64,000 bases of DNA from CALCZU01 sp964396165 (GCA_964396165.1 CAYNEF010000015.1:1-64000); one strand, 5' to 3'. Numbered from the stretch's first letter, positions 53,116-61,028 are shown. Notes: generated by a model from the letters alone, not told the origin. Program-made: numbers and translations.

Positions 53116-53445
53116 TCAAACTGAATTTTTTCCGAAGTCGTTCAGCAAATGCTCATCAACAAGCTTGTCTGCTATCTTCGAGGACTCTACTTGGTAGTTT
53201 CCTTCGGAAATTCTTTTCTTAAGTTCCGCTACTTTGTCAGCACGAATGTCAGGGACAGAGTGCGCGATGTCTGAAGCTTGCTTCATCAATCGTGCGGCAT
53301 CTGAAATGTCGATGCTTGCTCCACTGCGTGCTGGCGTCGAGCTAGATTCGTTTAAGGAACCCTTTGCAACCGTATCCCTTTTGTTCGTAGATTGGGCTTT
53401 ATCAACCGTTGTCGTTGTGGGAGAGGGATTTTGATTAACCTTCAT
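53116..53445 (-). CDS. flgM: Anti-sigma-28 factor FlgM
   Basis: A 109-residue protein with the FlgM C-terminal pattern KVAELKKRISEGNYQVESSKIADKLVDE, which binds and inhibits FliA (sigma-28) until the hook is complete. The N-terminus is Ser/Thr-rich and disordered, as usual. It lies between flgJ and flgN. It supports the presence of a sigma-28 regulon, including the promoter candidate at 37911-37938. Confidence 0.88.
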   Translation of the reverse strand: MKVNQNPSPTTTTVDKAQSTNKRDTVAKGSLNESSSTPARSGASIDISDAARLMKQASDIAHSVPDIRADKVAELKKRISEGNYQVESSKIADKLVDEHLLNDFGKNSV

Positions 53446-53472
53446 GGGTGGACTCCTTCATGTTTTAGTTTA

Positions 53473-53769
53473 TCACCTGATGCCCTGCGACCGCAATAAT
53501 TGCTCGTAGACCATATTGGAAATTCCTATCTGCTCGGATTCAGACATATTTTGAGAATATTCTGCATCGAGTAAATTTTGATAAATTCTTTCGGCGTTAC
53601 TTTCAGGGACTAATCCGCCCTTCACAACTGTCTTTCGCATCGCTTGAACAATCTGATTCATAAAGACAGATTCAAATTGTTTAGAGACTTTTCTTAGCTC
53701 AGGATGTTCTTCTTTCGCTTTTGGTTCGATAACCTTTAAGCTTTCTACTGGTTGAGAAGTTACTTTCAT
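53473..53769 (-). CDS. flgJ: FlgJ-type rod-binding protein (no muramidase domain)
   Basis: Only 98 residues, matching the N-terminal rod-binding half of FlgJ: RKVSKQFESVFMNQIVQAMRKT and YQNLLDAEYSQNMSESEQIGISNMVYEQLL. The C-terminal N-acetylglucosaminidase half of the enteric protein is absent, so peptidoglycan must be opened by another enzyme; the SLT protein at 48877 is a nearby candidate. Shares a base with flgI. Confidence 0.88.
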   Translation of the reverse strand: MKVTSQPVESLKVIEPKAKEEHPELRKVSKQFESVFMNQIVQAMRKTVVKGGLVPESNAERIYQNLLDAEYSQNMSESEQIGISNMVYEQLLRSQGIR

Positions 53770-54821
53770 TACAACATCTCCAAATCAGCCATGATTGCTC
53801 CGGCACTTTTTAACGCCTGAAGAAGTGCGACAAGATCATCCGGTGAAGCGCCCATTTCGTTTAAGTGCTGCACGATTTCGGAAATATTGGAACCTTGATT
53901 CATGAGCATGACTCTTTTGCTTTTGCCCCCTTCTGCTCCTGTAGTTGCAGGAGGTGGTGAGCCGGGAGGAGCAGCCGCTACGTTTCTTTCTTCTTTGACT
54001 TCAATTTTTAAATTACTGTGTGCCATGGCGACTGGAGAAATTCTCACCTGCTCGCCTAAGATCACTGTTCCCGTGCGAGGATTAATCACAATTTTTGCGC
54101 GTCTGTCTGTTTCGACTTCGACAGCTTCAATTTGCGCGATAAGTTCAGAAGGATTTCCTTCGAAGGTATAGGGGAAAATGACATCCACAATACTTGCATC
54201 TACAGGCATCGCAAATTTTCCACCCAATTCGTCGTTAATGCGTGTCGCAATCCTGACTGAAGTGGTGAAGTCAGGTGCCGTTAAATAGTAACGGAGCATT
54301 CTGTCTTTTCCGATTTCATAAGGAACTTCGCGCTCTAAAATGGCGCCACTCGGGATGAAGGCAGTTAAAGAGCCTCCCCCACCTCCGCCACCTTTGTCGT
54401 TTTTCTTCATCGAAACAACTTTACCTTGTGCCATTGCATATATTTTTCCGTCCGCACCTTTAAGAGAAGTCATCATCAAATTCCCACCGTCCAGCGAAGC
54501 CGCTGTACCAATAGAAGAAATAGTGACATCTAAAGGTGTCCCGATTTTATACATTGGCGGCAAAGTCGTTGTCGCAATCACGATTGCAGTGTTTTTTGTA
54601 TCGAGTTTTGCCGTTTTTGTATCAATGCCAATTCCTTTTAACATCCCATTTAACGAGTTTTCCGTAAGCTCGTTCGCTTTATCCCCTGTTCCGTTTAAGC
54701 CAATAACAAGACCGTAACCGACAAGTTGGTTAGAACGTAAGCCTTTTAATGTAGCAATGTCTTTGATACGTGCGCCAAAAACTAGGGATGAAACAAGAAT
54801 TAGGGTTAAAAAGGATTTCAT
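53769..54821 (-). CDS. flgI: Flagellar P-ring protein FlgI
   Basis: Signal peptide (KSFLTLILVSSLVFG), then the P-ring core RIKDIATLKGLRSNQLVGYGLVIGLNGTGD and NMLKGIGI-type motifs to the C-terminal VQHLNEMGASPDDLVALLQALKSAGAI. Length 350 is normal. A glycine stretch (about residues 145-151) and a Pro/Gly-rich insertion (about 283-300) interrupt otherwise conserved parts. Confidence 0.95.
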   Translation of the reverse strand: MKSFLTLILVSSLVFGARIKDIATLKGLRSNQLVGYGLVIGLNGTGDKANELTENSLNGMLKGIGIDTKTAKLDTKNTAIVIATTTLPPMYKIGTPLDVTISSIGTAASLDGGNLMMTSLKGADGKIYAMAQGKVVSMKKNDKGGGGGGGSLTAFIPSGAILEREVPYEIGKDRMLRYYLTAPDFTTSVRIATRINDELGGKFAMPVDASIVDVIFPYTFEGNPSELIAQIEAVEVETDRRAKIVINPRTGTVILGEQVRISPVAMAHSNLKIEVKEERNVAAAPPGSPPPATTGAEGGKSKRVMLMNQGSNISEIVQHLNEMGASPDDLVALLQALKSAGAIMADLEML

Positions 54822-55585
54822 TTCTTATCTCCCTTGTTTGCGGCTGGAGGAGGTGTCATTTCCGTTTTTCCAGGAGTGCCGTTACTTGCTACGACAGGCT
54901 TAGGAATTAATTTTTCTGGTTGCACTACTTCTACTTTAAGGTTCAGCAAAGAATCTGAGTTAAAGTAATTGTCGTTCGTGATGTCCTTTTCACGTAAGGT
55001 GCCTTCGAAAGAAACAAATGTGTTTTTATCCGAAATACGCATGCCTCTGTTTGCAGATACTCGATACAAACCTTTGGAAAGAACTTCCACGATAGTCACT
55101 TCGGTCATCTTGGGTTCGTCTTTTGCAGCTGTTGAAGCAGGACTGCGAGAATTTGCGGAATCGTCTGCTGCGGGAGCTGCAGCAGCTGCGGCTCCTGCGC
55201 CCGCTTTTTTGTCGCCCTTGGAAGTATCTGAAGCTGCAGCCAGTGCCGTGGCTTTTGCTTCATCCATTTCTTTTTTTTCTTGTTCAAAGTTTTTATAGGG
55301 GTACATGGATGTCAAAACACGTGATTTGAAGTTTTCACTTACATTTAATGTAAGCACATCACCCAGACTTCGTGTCAATTGAGGGCAGTAGATTTCATTC
55401 CAGTTCGAGTCTTCGCTCCATAATGAACCTGGCTCTCGCGGGCTTTGTTTTTTTACTGGAGGAGCGGAATAGACTATTTTGGGTGGTTCTAAATATTCTG
55501 CATCTTTTTTGCCGCCAAAAATGCCGCAGCCACTCAGCTGAGTTATGGTAATTGCCAATAATAAAATGGTTTGGATGAGATTCAT
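54818..55585 (-). CDS. flgH: Flagellar L-ring protein FlgH
   Basis: Outer-membrane lipoprotein: lipobox QLSGC (Cys20), then GSLWSEDSNWNEIY and the RSLGDVLTLNVSENFKSRV and VEVLSKGLYRVSANRGMRI core of the L-ring. Between them sits an Ala/Asp/Lys/Ser-rich insertion of about 50 residues (about 110-160) which raises the length to 255. FlgH forms the bushing through the outer membrane with FlgI. It overlaps flgI by 4 bp. Confidence 0.93.
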   Translation of the reverse strand: MNLIQTILLLAITITQLSGCGIFGGKKDAEYLEPPKIVYSAPPVKKQSPREPGSLWSEDSNWNEIYCPQLTRSLGDVLTLNVSENFKSRVLTSMYPYKNFEQEKKEMDEAKATALAAASDTSKGDKKAGAGAAAAAAPAADDSANSRSPASTAAKDEPKMTEVTIVEVLSKGLYRVSANRGMRISDKNTFVSFEGTLREKDITNDNYFNSDSLLNLKVEVVQPEKLIPKPVVASNGTPGKTEMTPPPAANKGDKK

Positions 55586-55593
55586 TTTATCCT

Positions 55594-56265
55594 CTAATGA
55601 ATGCTTACTTCATTTGCAGAAACAATTCTTCCTTCAACTACTTTTTTACTAGCCAAATTTTCTACTTTGATTTTATCACCGGCTTTGCCGCCTCTTAATG
55701 CCTTGCTGCGCGCTGTGATTTTTAAGGTCGGCGTTTCATATACCAGATCTACTGTCTGCCCTGCTTTAATTAACTGGGGAGCAATCGTTTGCGATGTCAC
55801 AATCACGTGTCCAGGCGCTATATTTCCCTGTGCAGAAAGAGTGAATAGTTCACTTTCTTCCGAATAGTATCCAGTGTGGGAATACGGAGTCAGCTCCCGT
55901 TCTTCATAACTTGTATTTTCTGCCGTAAATAAATCCCCATTTCGCATCGGCACTTTGGTGATAGCTACTTTTAAATAGATACGCGATACAGCGTTGCCAA
56001 ACGCCGTTTTTCTTCCGTCTTCTGAATCCCAGCTATAGGAAAAATTGATATTTCCTATAGGGGGCGACGGACGTAACTCTTCCAATACGGCATACGGAGG
56101 AACAGCTTGGTTTAAGTAAATTTTCTCAATGGAAATCTTTATTGCATTAGGGAACGCCGATTTCACTTTTTGTGTGAGAGCATTTTTTACCATTTCAGTG
56201 TCATAAGGCCGCGTGATGGCAGCATTCAGACAAAAGGGCAAAAGAAGTAAAAGACTAATCTTCAT
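55594..56265 (-). CDS. flgA: Flagella basal-body P-ring formation protein FlgA
   Basis: Signal peptide (KISLLLLLPFCLNA) and the C-terminal SAF domain with GNIAPGHVIVTSQTIAPQLIKAGQTVDLVYETPTLKITARSKAL and a GGKAGDKIKVENLASKKVVEGRIVS end, the FlgA signature. It is the periplasmic chaperone for FlgI. 223 residues. It lies between flgG and flgH. Confidence 0.93.
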   Translation of the reverse strand: MKISLLLLLPFCLNAAITRPYDTEMVKNALTQKVKSAFPNAIKISIEKIYLNQAVPPYAVLEELRPSPPIGNINFSYSWDSEDGRKTAFGNAVSRIYLKVAITKVPMRNGDLFTAENTSYEERELTPYSHTGYYSEESELFTLSAQGNIAPGHVIVTSQTIAPQLIKAGQTVDLVYETPTLKITARSKALRGGKAGDKIKVENLASKKVVEGRIVSANEVSIH

Positions 56266-56274
56266 TCGGAATCC

Positions 56275-57057
56275 TTATCTGATATTAGTTGTGTGTTGGA
56301 GAATCTGATCGACTGTTTGAATGACTTTTGAGTTCATTTCAAACGCACGTTGAGCTGCGATCATATCTGTCATTTCACGCACGACGTCTACGTTCGAGCT
56401 TTCCAAATAGCCCTGCATGATAGAACCCACGTTACCTTGATTAGGGTTACTTAAATTGGGTTGGCCACTGGCTTCTGTAGCTCCAAAGAGATTTTTTCCC
56501 AAAGCTTTTAGTCCACCATTGTTTACGAATGTGGCAAGCTGGATTTGTCCCAGCTGTGTTCTCTCCGTGTCGCTGATAAGACCGTAGATGACACCATCTT
56601 CAGCAACTTCTACACGTCTGACGTTTGGAGGAATGATGGTTTCAGGTTGAAACGGGTACCCTTCGATAGTTTCCATTCTTCCTGTCGAAGATTTGTAAAA
56701 GGTGCCGTCCTTTTTATAGGCGACTTCACCTGTCGGAAGCTGTACCGGGAAAAAACCTTCCCCACGGATCATGAAATCTAAATCGCGACTTGTGTGTTGT
56801 GCATTGCCTGCTTCAAAATTTCTTTGCGTTCCGGAAACTTTTACTCCCATCCCGCGCTGAATTCCTACTGGAGAGTTGGTGGTTGCAGAAGTGTTGGCTC
56901 CTGGTTCTTGCAATGTTTCATATAGCAAATCTTGGAACTCGGCTTTGCTTTTTTTGTAGCCGGTGGTGTTCACGTTCGCAAGATTGTTTGAGATGCTATC
57001 AATTTGGCTCATTTGAGCTTCCATGCCGGAAGCTGCTGTGTGAAGTGCTGAGATCAT
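56275..57057 (-). CDS. flgG: Flagellar distal rod protein FlgG
   Basis: The N-terminal MISALHTAASGMEAQMSQIDSISNNLANVNTTGYKKS and the C-terminal GYLESSNVDVVREMTDMIAAQRAFEMNSKVIQT are diagnostic. Length 260 is standard. It builds the distal rod. It follows flgF by 2 bp. Confidence 0.97.
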   Translation of the reverse strand: MISALHTAASGMEAQMSQIDSISNNLANVNTTGYKKSKAEFQDLLYETLQEPGANTSATTNSPVGIQRGMGVKVSGTQRNFEAGNAQHTSRDLDFMIRGEGFFPVQLPTGEVAYKKDGTFYKSSTGRMETIEGYPFQPETIIPPNVRRVEVAEDGVIYGLISDTERTQLGQIQLATFVNNGGLKALGKNLFGATEASGQPNLSNPNQGNVGSIMQGYLESSNVDVVREMTDMIAAQRAFEMNSKVIQTVDQILQHTTNIR

Positions 57058-57059
57058 GA

Positions 57060-57956
57060 TTATCTCTCCTTAGCTATGTCATTGGCAGTGCGCATATCGA
57101 TATCCTGATATGTTTTGATCGCCTGCATGTGGGATTCGTAACTACGTGTCGCTTCAATTAATCTTGTCATTTCAGTGACTGCGTTCACGTTGGAACCTTC
57201 GATAAAACCCTGGTGCATTTTAGATTCTGCAGTAGTCCCTTTGATATTGTCTGCATTCGTATTGCGATAAAGAGAGTTCCCTACTTTTTCAAGCCACTGC
57301 GGTTCATTGAATTCTTCGATGTTAATGCTGGCGGTAAGAACACCATTCTGCATGATATCGCCTTCAGGTGTTACCTGAACGGGGCCTTCGCCAAGCGTAA
57401 TCGTTCTGAGTTCTGCGCCGACGGTTTGCGGCGCTTGCGGTTTGGGTGTAGCAGGTTGCTTTGCACCGACTACAGCAAATGCACCACCCGATTGTGCTGC
57501 ATCTGCACCACCGCTTTTTGGAGTACGGGAAAGTACGGGATGTCCGTTACTTGTGACAAGTCTTCCGTCTTTATCGATGCTGAAACTTCCTGCACGTGTG
57601 TACCTGACACCTTGGGGAGTCAGTACTTCAAAGAATCCTTTTCCTTCGAGAGCGAGATCTAAGGTGCGTCCTGTTTTTTGCAGTCCGCCTTGTCTAAAGT
57701 CAGTATAGACTCCATCCATCTCCACAAAACTTTTATCACCGACCGCGCGGCCGTCTTGGGAAGTAAGTCCTGCTATTTCTCTTCCCAAACTTTGTACAGA
57801 GTCAGGGTGTCTTAATTCACTTAAGTACTCATTGAATGTACCCGTGTCTCTTTTAAAACCTGCCGTATTTGCATTCGCAAGATTGTTCGCAATGAGATCA
57901 AGCTCATGCGACTTTGCAATGCCACCAGATAATGCTGTGTATATTCCTTTGTCCAT
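57060..57956 (-). CDS. flgF: Flagellar proximal rod protein FlgF
   Basis: N-terminal MDKGIYTALSGGIAKSHELDLIANNLANANTAGFKRD is the FlgF/FlgG start and the C-terminal GFIEGSNVNAVTEMTRLIEATRSYESHMQAIKTYQDID closes the fold. At 298 residues it is about 45 longer than usual because of an Ala/Gly/Pro/Lys-rich insertion around 150-190. It is the first gene of this flagellar operon; a sigma-54-type site lies just upstream. Confidence 0.93.
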   Translation of the reverse strand: MDKGIYTALSGGIAKSHELDLIANNLANANTAGFKRDTGTFNEYLSELRHPDSVQSLGREIAGLTSQDGRAVGDKSFVEMDGVYTDFRQGGLQKTGRTLDLALEGKGFFEVLTPQGVRYTRAGSFSIDKDGRLVTSNGHPVLSRTPKSGGADAAQSGGAFAVVGAKQPATPKPQAPQTVGAELRTITLGEGPVQVTPEGDIMQNGVLTASINIEEFNEPQWLEKVGNSLYRNTNADNIKGTTAESKMHQGFIEGSNVNAVTEMTRLIEATRSYESHMQAIKTYQDIDMRTANDIAKER

Positions 57957-57975
57957 AGTGTGTCACCAAAAGGGA

Positions 57976-57991
57976 TGCAAGACAGCTGCCA
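57976..57991 (-). promoter_or_regulatory. Sigma-54 promoter candidate of the flgF operon
   Basis: Minus strand TGGCAG-CTGTC-TTGCA, with exact GG-N10-GC spacing and a perfect TTGCA. Predicted start near 57965 leaves only 9 nt before the ATG at 57956 and would cut the likely ribosome-binding site, so the true start may be a base or two different or the mRNA nearly leaderless. Confidence 0.5.
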
Positions 57992-58000
57992 ATTTTCTTC

Positions 58001-58060
58001 CTGCCGCAACAGCGCAAATGCGCATGCGTAAGCGGCAAATCTTTCCTACACAAGCGGCAA
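58001..58060. promoter_or_regulatory. Three TGCCGC-containing repeats upstream of flgF promoter
   Basis: AAGCGGCAA at 58030-58038 and 58052-58060 (22 bp apart, same orientation) and the inverted CTGCCGCAA at 58001-58009. Spacing of roughly two helical turns and position 10-70 bp upstream of the -24 element suit an activator-binding site. Confidence 0.4.
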
Positions 58061-58277
58061 TTTTTTCCCGGTACAGGGCGTTGTACATTTTGACTGGAGA
58101 CAAGATCTACGGTGAAAATAAATAGAATAGAAATATAAATATAAAGTTTTTTCACATAATCAATATTCCAAAATTTAAAATGGAACAAATCTAATAGAGA
58201 ACACAACAAAAACAGATCGAGAACCTCCTTACACTGGTAATTTCGTTTGCTATAGATGGGGCAGATATTTGAAATAA

Positions 58278-58287
58278 ACCATCGCCC
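58278..58287 (-). repeat. Half flank motif, left side of second palindromic element
   Basis: ACCATCGCCC, the complement of GGGCGATGGT. It is the counterpart of the half motif at 8651-8664 around copy 1, but in opposite orientation. Confidence 0.5.
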
Positions 58288-58310
58288 CACTCTTCTCATA
58301 ATTAACAGAT

Positions 58311-58517
58311 GAAGAATAAGAATGGATTTGAAGGGGTTCGTTTTTGTCCTCAAAAGTGGTTAGACCTAAGACGATCATACAAAAACGAAGTGGAGCAGAG
58401 CTTCGGCGAAGTATCCGTAGTTTCTTTATGCCCGAGCGGACAGAACAGGCACGAATCTGTAGATTCTAATAGTCTATCGCGCCTGTTCTGACCCCTTCAA
58501 ATCCATTCTTATTCTTC
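58311..58517. repeat. 207-bp palindromic structured element upstream of RAYT 2
   Basis: A perfect 27-bp inverted repeat (58311-58337 with 58491-58517) encloses a 153-bp core homologous to copy 1. The inner 17 bp of each arm equal copy 1; outside that, three base pairs differ from copy 1, each with its partner changed too. The TTCGTTTTTGT / ACAAAAACGAA stem and the CAGAACAGGC / GCCTGTTCTG stem are conserved, the latter perfectly paired here. Confidence 0.85.
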
Positions 58518-58580
58518 TCGCACTACAGCGGCGGAGAAATAATATTTTCTTAAAGAAAATGTCTGGCTGTTACTATCCTA

Positions 58581-58624
58581 TCGGTAGTTCACTTGCCTTT
58601 TTCTTCAGTAAAATACCATCGCCC
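58581..58624 (-). repeat. Conserved flank motif of palindromic element, copy 2
   Basis: The reverse complement of GGGCGATGGTATTT-N13-GGCAAGTGAACTACCGA, with the same 13-bp spacer as at 8336-8379 but on the right-hand side of the element and in the opposite orientation. Confidence 0.8.
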
Positions 58625-58751
58625 TACAATTATTTTAAAACTTGAGACTTCGAAGTATAGTTTTAAAATGTCTTATAATAATGGCCTATCTATCGTCGAT
58701 ATATTCTAAATTTATATTTTACTTCAGAACCTATAATGTTATGAATTTTGA

Positions 58752-59297
58752 GTGCGGCAGTTGGTGTTACATTCGAGTCTTAAACAGAAGTCTTACTTTG
58801 GTGGCGAACTACTAATCGGTAAACGGAAGACTGTACGTCCAGTGAGTACGAAGTATTCGATGCATACTACGATGCACTCTAGTCAGGCTCGAGGTGTCTA
58901 TTCGTTTTTACTTCCTAAAAATACCCGCGTCATTCGCGAAACTATATTTATGGTAGCCAATCGGTTTGGTATTCAGGTTTATGACTTCTCTATCAACTCT
59001 AACCATCTGCATTTATTAACTCGAGCGCGGACTCGGCACGGGTATCAAGCATTTTTGAGAGTTTTAAGTGCGACTATCGTAATGAAACTTACTGGTGGAA
59101 GAAAAGGCAATGAACTCACTAAAAGTTTTTGGGATGTTCGGCCTTGGAGTCGTATCGTTGCTTGGGGGAAAGCGTTTTTTACTGTTAAGAATTATGTAAT
59201 ACGTAACCAGCTAGAGAGTTTAGGAAGAATCGCGTATCAGCCTAGAGAGAAATCAACTTTGTTAAGCCGAAAAAAGAAGAAATCAGATGCTCTTTAG
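58752..59297 (+). CDS. REP-associated tyrosine transposase (RAYT), copy 2
   Basis: A close paralogue of the protein at 8746. The HUH motif NHLHLL (H85, H87) and the tyrosine in KNYVIRNQLE (Tyr148) are present. It also starts with GTG and the same MRQLVLHSS. It is 181 residues, with a basic tail. The upstream palindrome is shared with copy 1, but the REPIN pairs are not seen here, so the palindrome, not the REPIN, travels with both copies. Confidence 0.9.
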   Translation: MRQLVLHSSLKQKSYFGGELLIGKRKTVRPVSTKYSMHTTMHSSQARGVYSFLLPKNTRVIRETIFMVANRFGIQVYDFSINSNHLHLLTRARTRHGYQAFLRVLSATIVMKLTGGRKGNELTKSFWDVRPWSRIVAWGKAFFTVKNYVIRNQLESLGRIAYQPREKSTLLSRKKKKSDAL

Positions 59298-59332
59298 GGC
59301 AGCACACTCTGTTTCCAGTAAAAGTTGAAATG

Positions 59333-59719
59333 TTACGCGACTTTTTTGACAACCTTTAATGCTGCTTTTGGTTTTTTGGATGAGAGAGTGTGTTTTACTT
59401 TGTGGAAGACGCAGCTTTCTGGTTTTAATGCTTGCTCGACGTATTTCCAACATTCCATGGTGTCCATTTCAGGATTGCATAAGAAGATGTTTACGATTGC
59501 AAGACCGTGTTCAGGCCATGTGCTTAAGACAAAATGAGATTCTTTCAAGATAAGACAAAGAGTAATTCCATGCGGTTGGAATTTATAACAGGTGACTTCT
59601 GCGATGCTTGCCCCGATCGCAGTGACTGCTTGTCTTGCCACCTTTTCCAATTTTTTGGTATCGCTTAAATCTGCTTCACAGCCGTAAGCATCTACTATCA
59701 ACTCTTGAATAGTTGCCAA
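59333..59719 (-). CDS. speD: S-adenosylmethionine decarboxylase proenzyme
   Basis: I place the start at a TTG at 59719 because AAGGAG lies 6 bp before it and the protein then begins MATIQELIVDAYGCEA, as in prokaryotic AdoMetDC (128 residues). The self-cleavage site is E60-S61-H62, where Ser61 becomes the pyruvoyl group, followed by TWPEHGLAIVNIFLC. It supplies decarboxylated AdoMet for spermidine. A longer frame to 59830 overlaps the divergent gene. Confidence 0.88.
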   Translation of the reverse strand: MATIQELIVDAYGCEADLSDTKKLEKVARQAVTAIGASIAEVTCYKFQPHGITLCLILKESHFVLSTWPEHGLAIVNIFLCNPEMDTMECWKYVEQALKPESCVFHKVKHTLSSKKPKAALKVVKKVA

Positions 59720-59785
59720 ACAGGGCTCCTTGTTATGAAATGTATATTTCGTAGAAGAAAATCTTATTGTACCAGTGAAAGCACA

Positions 59786-60457
59786 ATGATAACGAGCGTT
59801 GGAAAAAATCAAGTAAATGCTGCGCAGCATAGATGGGTCTTTGTGCTTGCTTTTATCGCCTCGTTCTCGGCCATCGCTTACGAATTAATCCTTGCGAGTT
59901 ATGCCACCTTTTTATTTGGCGCGACAATTTTTCAATATTCACTTGTTATTTCCTTGATGATGGCATCGATGGGAATGGGATCGTATCTATCTAAATACTT
60001 AAATAACCGTTTGGAAAATTTTATCGCACTCGAATTAACACTCTCGTTTGTGGCTATTCTTGCGATTCCCCTTCTCTACTCAACATTTGCTCTAGAAATG
60101 CACCCGAAATGGGTACTTCTCTTCTTTGTCTTTTGCGTGGGCGTATTGATAGGGCTCGAAATTCCGCTACTGAACAAATATTTATCGGGCTTAAGTCTGA
60201 ATCAAATCTTATTTTCGGATTACTTAGGAGGGTTCATCGGAGGAATACTCTACCCTGTGTGGTTACTTCCCCAGTTTGGATTTTTTAGAACTGCTGCTAT
60301 TCTGGGATTACTCAACGCAAGTGCTGCTCTTATTTGCGCAATTCAAATCAAGAATAAAGTAAGTATGTGCGCGGTATTTGTTCTTTTAAATCTTGTCTAT
60401 CTGTCTTTCAGCGAACATTTAAGAATCAGTTTAGAAAACTATTTTTTCATCAAGTAA
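59786..60457 (+). CDS. Membrane half of a spermidine synthase-like protein, truncated
   Basis: About 223 residues, nearly all in six or seven transmembrane helices, beginning with FIASFSAIAYELILASYATFLFGATIFQYSLVISLMMASMGMGSYLS and with LIGLEIPLLNKYLSG. This matches the N-terminal integral-membrane domain of the large membrane-bound spermidine synthases (SpeE-like). The following catalytic Rossmann domain, with its AdoMet-decarboxylated binding motifs, is missing. The frame stops 4 bp before a 30-bp inverted repeat. The gene is divergent from speD. An ATG at 59786 is preferred to earlier ones, which overlap speD. Confidence 0.72.
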   Translation: MITSVGKNQVNAAQHRWVFVLAFIASFSAIAYELILASYATFLFGATIFQYSLVISLMMASMGMGSYLSKYLNNRLENFIALELTLSFVAILAIPLLYSTFALEMHPKWVLLFFVFCVGVLIGLEIPLLNKYLSGLSLNQILFSDYLGGFIGGILYPVWLLPQFGFFRTAAILGLLNASAALICAIQIKNKVSMCAVFVLLNLVYLSFSEHLRISLENYFFIK

Positions 60458-60461
60458 TTCT

Positions 60462-60557
60462 CCAAAAGGTACGGCATTCCTTTTTTCAATTTACGCTCCC
60501 CTTAGTTTGGCACTTTTGGGGCGCACGAATTGAAAAAAGGAATGCCGTACCTTTTGG
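60462..60557. repeat. Perfect 30-bp inverted repeat element
   Basis: Arms 60462-60491 and 60528-60557 are perfectly complementary, with a 36-bp loop that itself has CCCC/GGGG pairing. Total 96 bp. It lies between the truncated membrane gene and the hup terminator. It resembles a small MITE or extended REP-like palindrome, and is far longer than a normal terminator. Confidence 0.85.
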
Positions 60558-60564
60558 GAAATAA

Positions 60565-60593
60565 AAAAAGCACTGGTATCTCCAGTGCTTTTT
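60565..60593 (-). terminator. Bidirectional terminator of the HU gene
   Basis: A 12-bp perfect stem AAAAAGCACTGG / CCAGTGCTTTTT (60565-60576 with 60582-60593), loop TATCT. It sits 23 bp after the HU stop on the minus strand, and A/T runs on both sides allow bidirectional use. Confidence 0.9.
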
Positions 60594-60615
60594 TAAATAA
60601 AACGGTAATTACTAA

Positions 60616-60888
60616 TTAATTCAAATAATCTTTGAATGCTTTACCAGGACGGAATTTCGGAACTGTGCAAGCAGGGATCTTGATGCTGGCACCAGTTTGA
60701 GGGTTGCGGCCTGTACGAGCTTTTCTTTTGGAACGTGTGAATGTACCGAAACCTACCAACGTTACATCATCGCCTTTTTTAACCGTTTTACGGATGATCT
60801 CAATGGTGTTGTCGATTAGTCTTTCGCAATCCGCTTTCGTTAGTTCTACTTCCGTTGCGAGTTGTTCCACAAGTTGCGCCTTATTCAT
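60616..60888 (-). CDS. hup: DNA-binding protein HU
   Basis: The 90 residues start with MNKAQLVEQLATEVELTKADCERLIDN and contain the DNA-contacting loop VGFGTFTRSKRKARTGRNPQTG with the RNPQTG turn, then KFRPGKAFKDYLN. HU compacts and bends chromosomal DNA. AAGGAGG lies 9 bp before the ATG and a promoter follows at 60910-60939. Confidence 0.96.
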   Translation of the reverse strand: MNKAQLVEQLATEVELTKADCERLIDNTIEIIRKTVKKGDDVTLVGFGTFTRSKRKARTGRNPQTGASIKIPACTVPKFRPGKAFKDYLN

Positions 60889-60909
60889 TCGGTTGTTCCT
60901 CCTTAAGGG

Positions 60910-60939
60910 GTTATATCGTTAGCCAAGAGTTTTTAGCAA
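60910..60939 (-). promoter_or_regulatory. Promoter of the HU gene
   Basis: Minus strand TTGCTA (60934-60939), 18 bp, TATAAC (60910-60915), about 21 bp before the start codon. Confidence 0.5.
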
Positions 60940-61028
60940 AGTGAAAATGCTTGGTCAAACAAATTGTTGAGAAAAGATAAATACTTAAAGTGTTGTCAGG
61001 ACATTCCAAAGAGTTAAGATCTCTTGAC

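Larger units (their letters stand above)
57957..58751. other. 795-bp non-coding region between flgF and RAYT 2
   Basis: It holds a sigma-54-type promoter (57976-57991) and possible activator sites (58001-58060) for flgF, an AT-rich stretch (58100-58200), a half flank motif (58278-58287), the second palindromic element (58311-58517) and its full flank motif (58581-58624). One frame on the minus strand (57904-58353) is open but overlaps flgF and has no gene-like properties. Confidence 0.7.

Noticed and set aside
57904..58353. Open frame of 149 codons on the minus strand
   Set aside because: It overlaps the flgF start, the promoter region and the palindromic element and has no homologous pattern.
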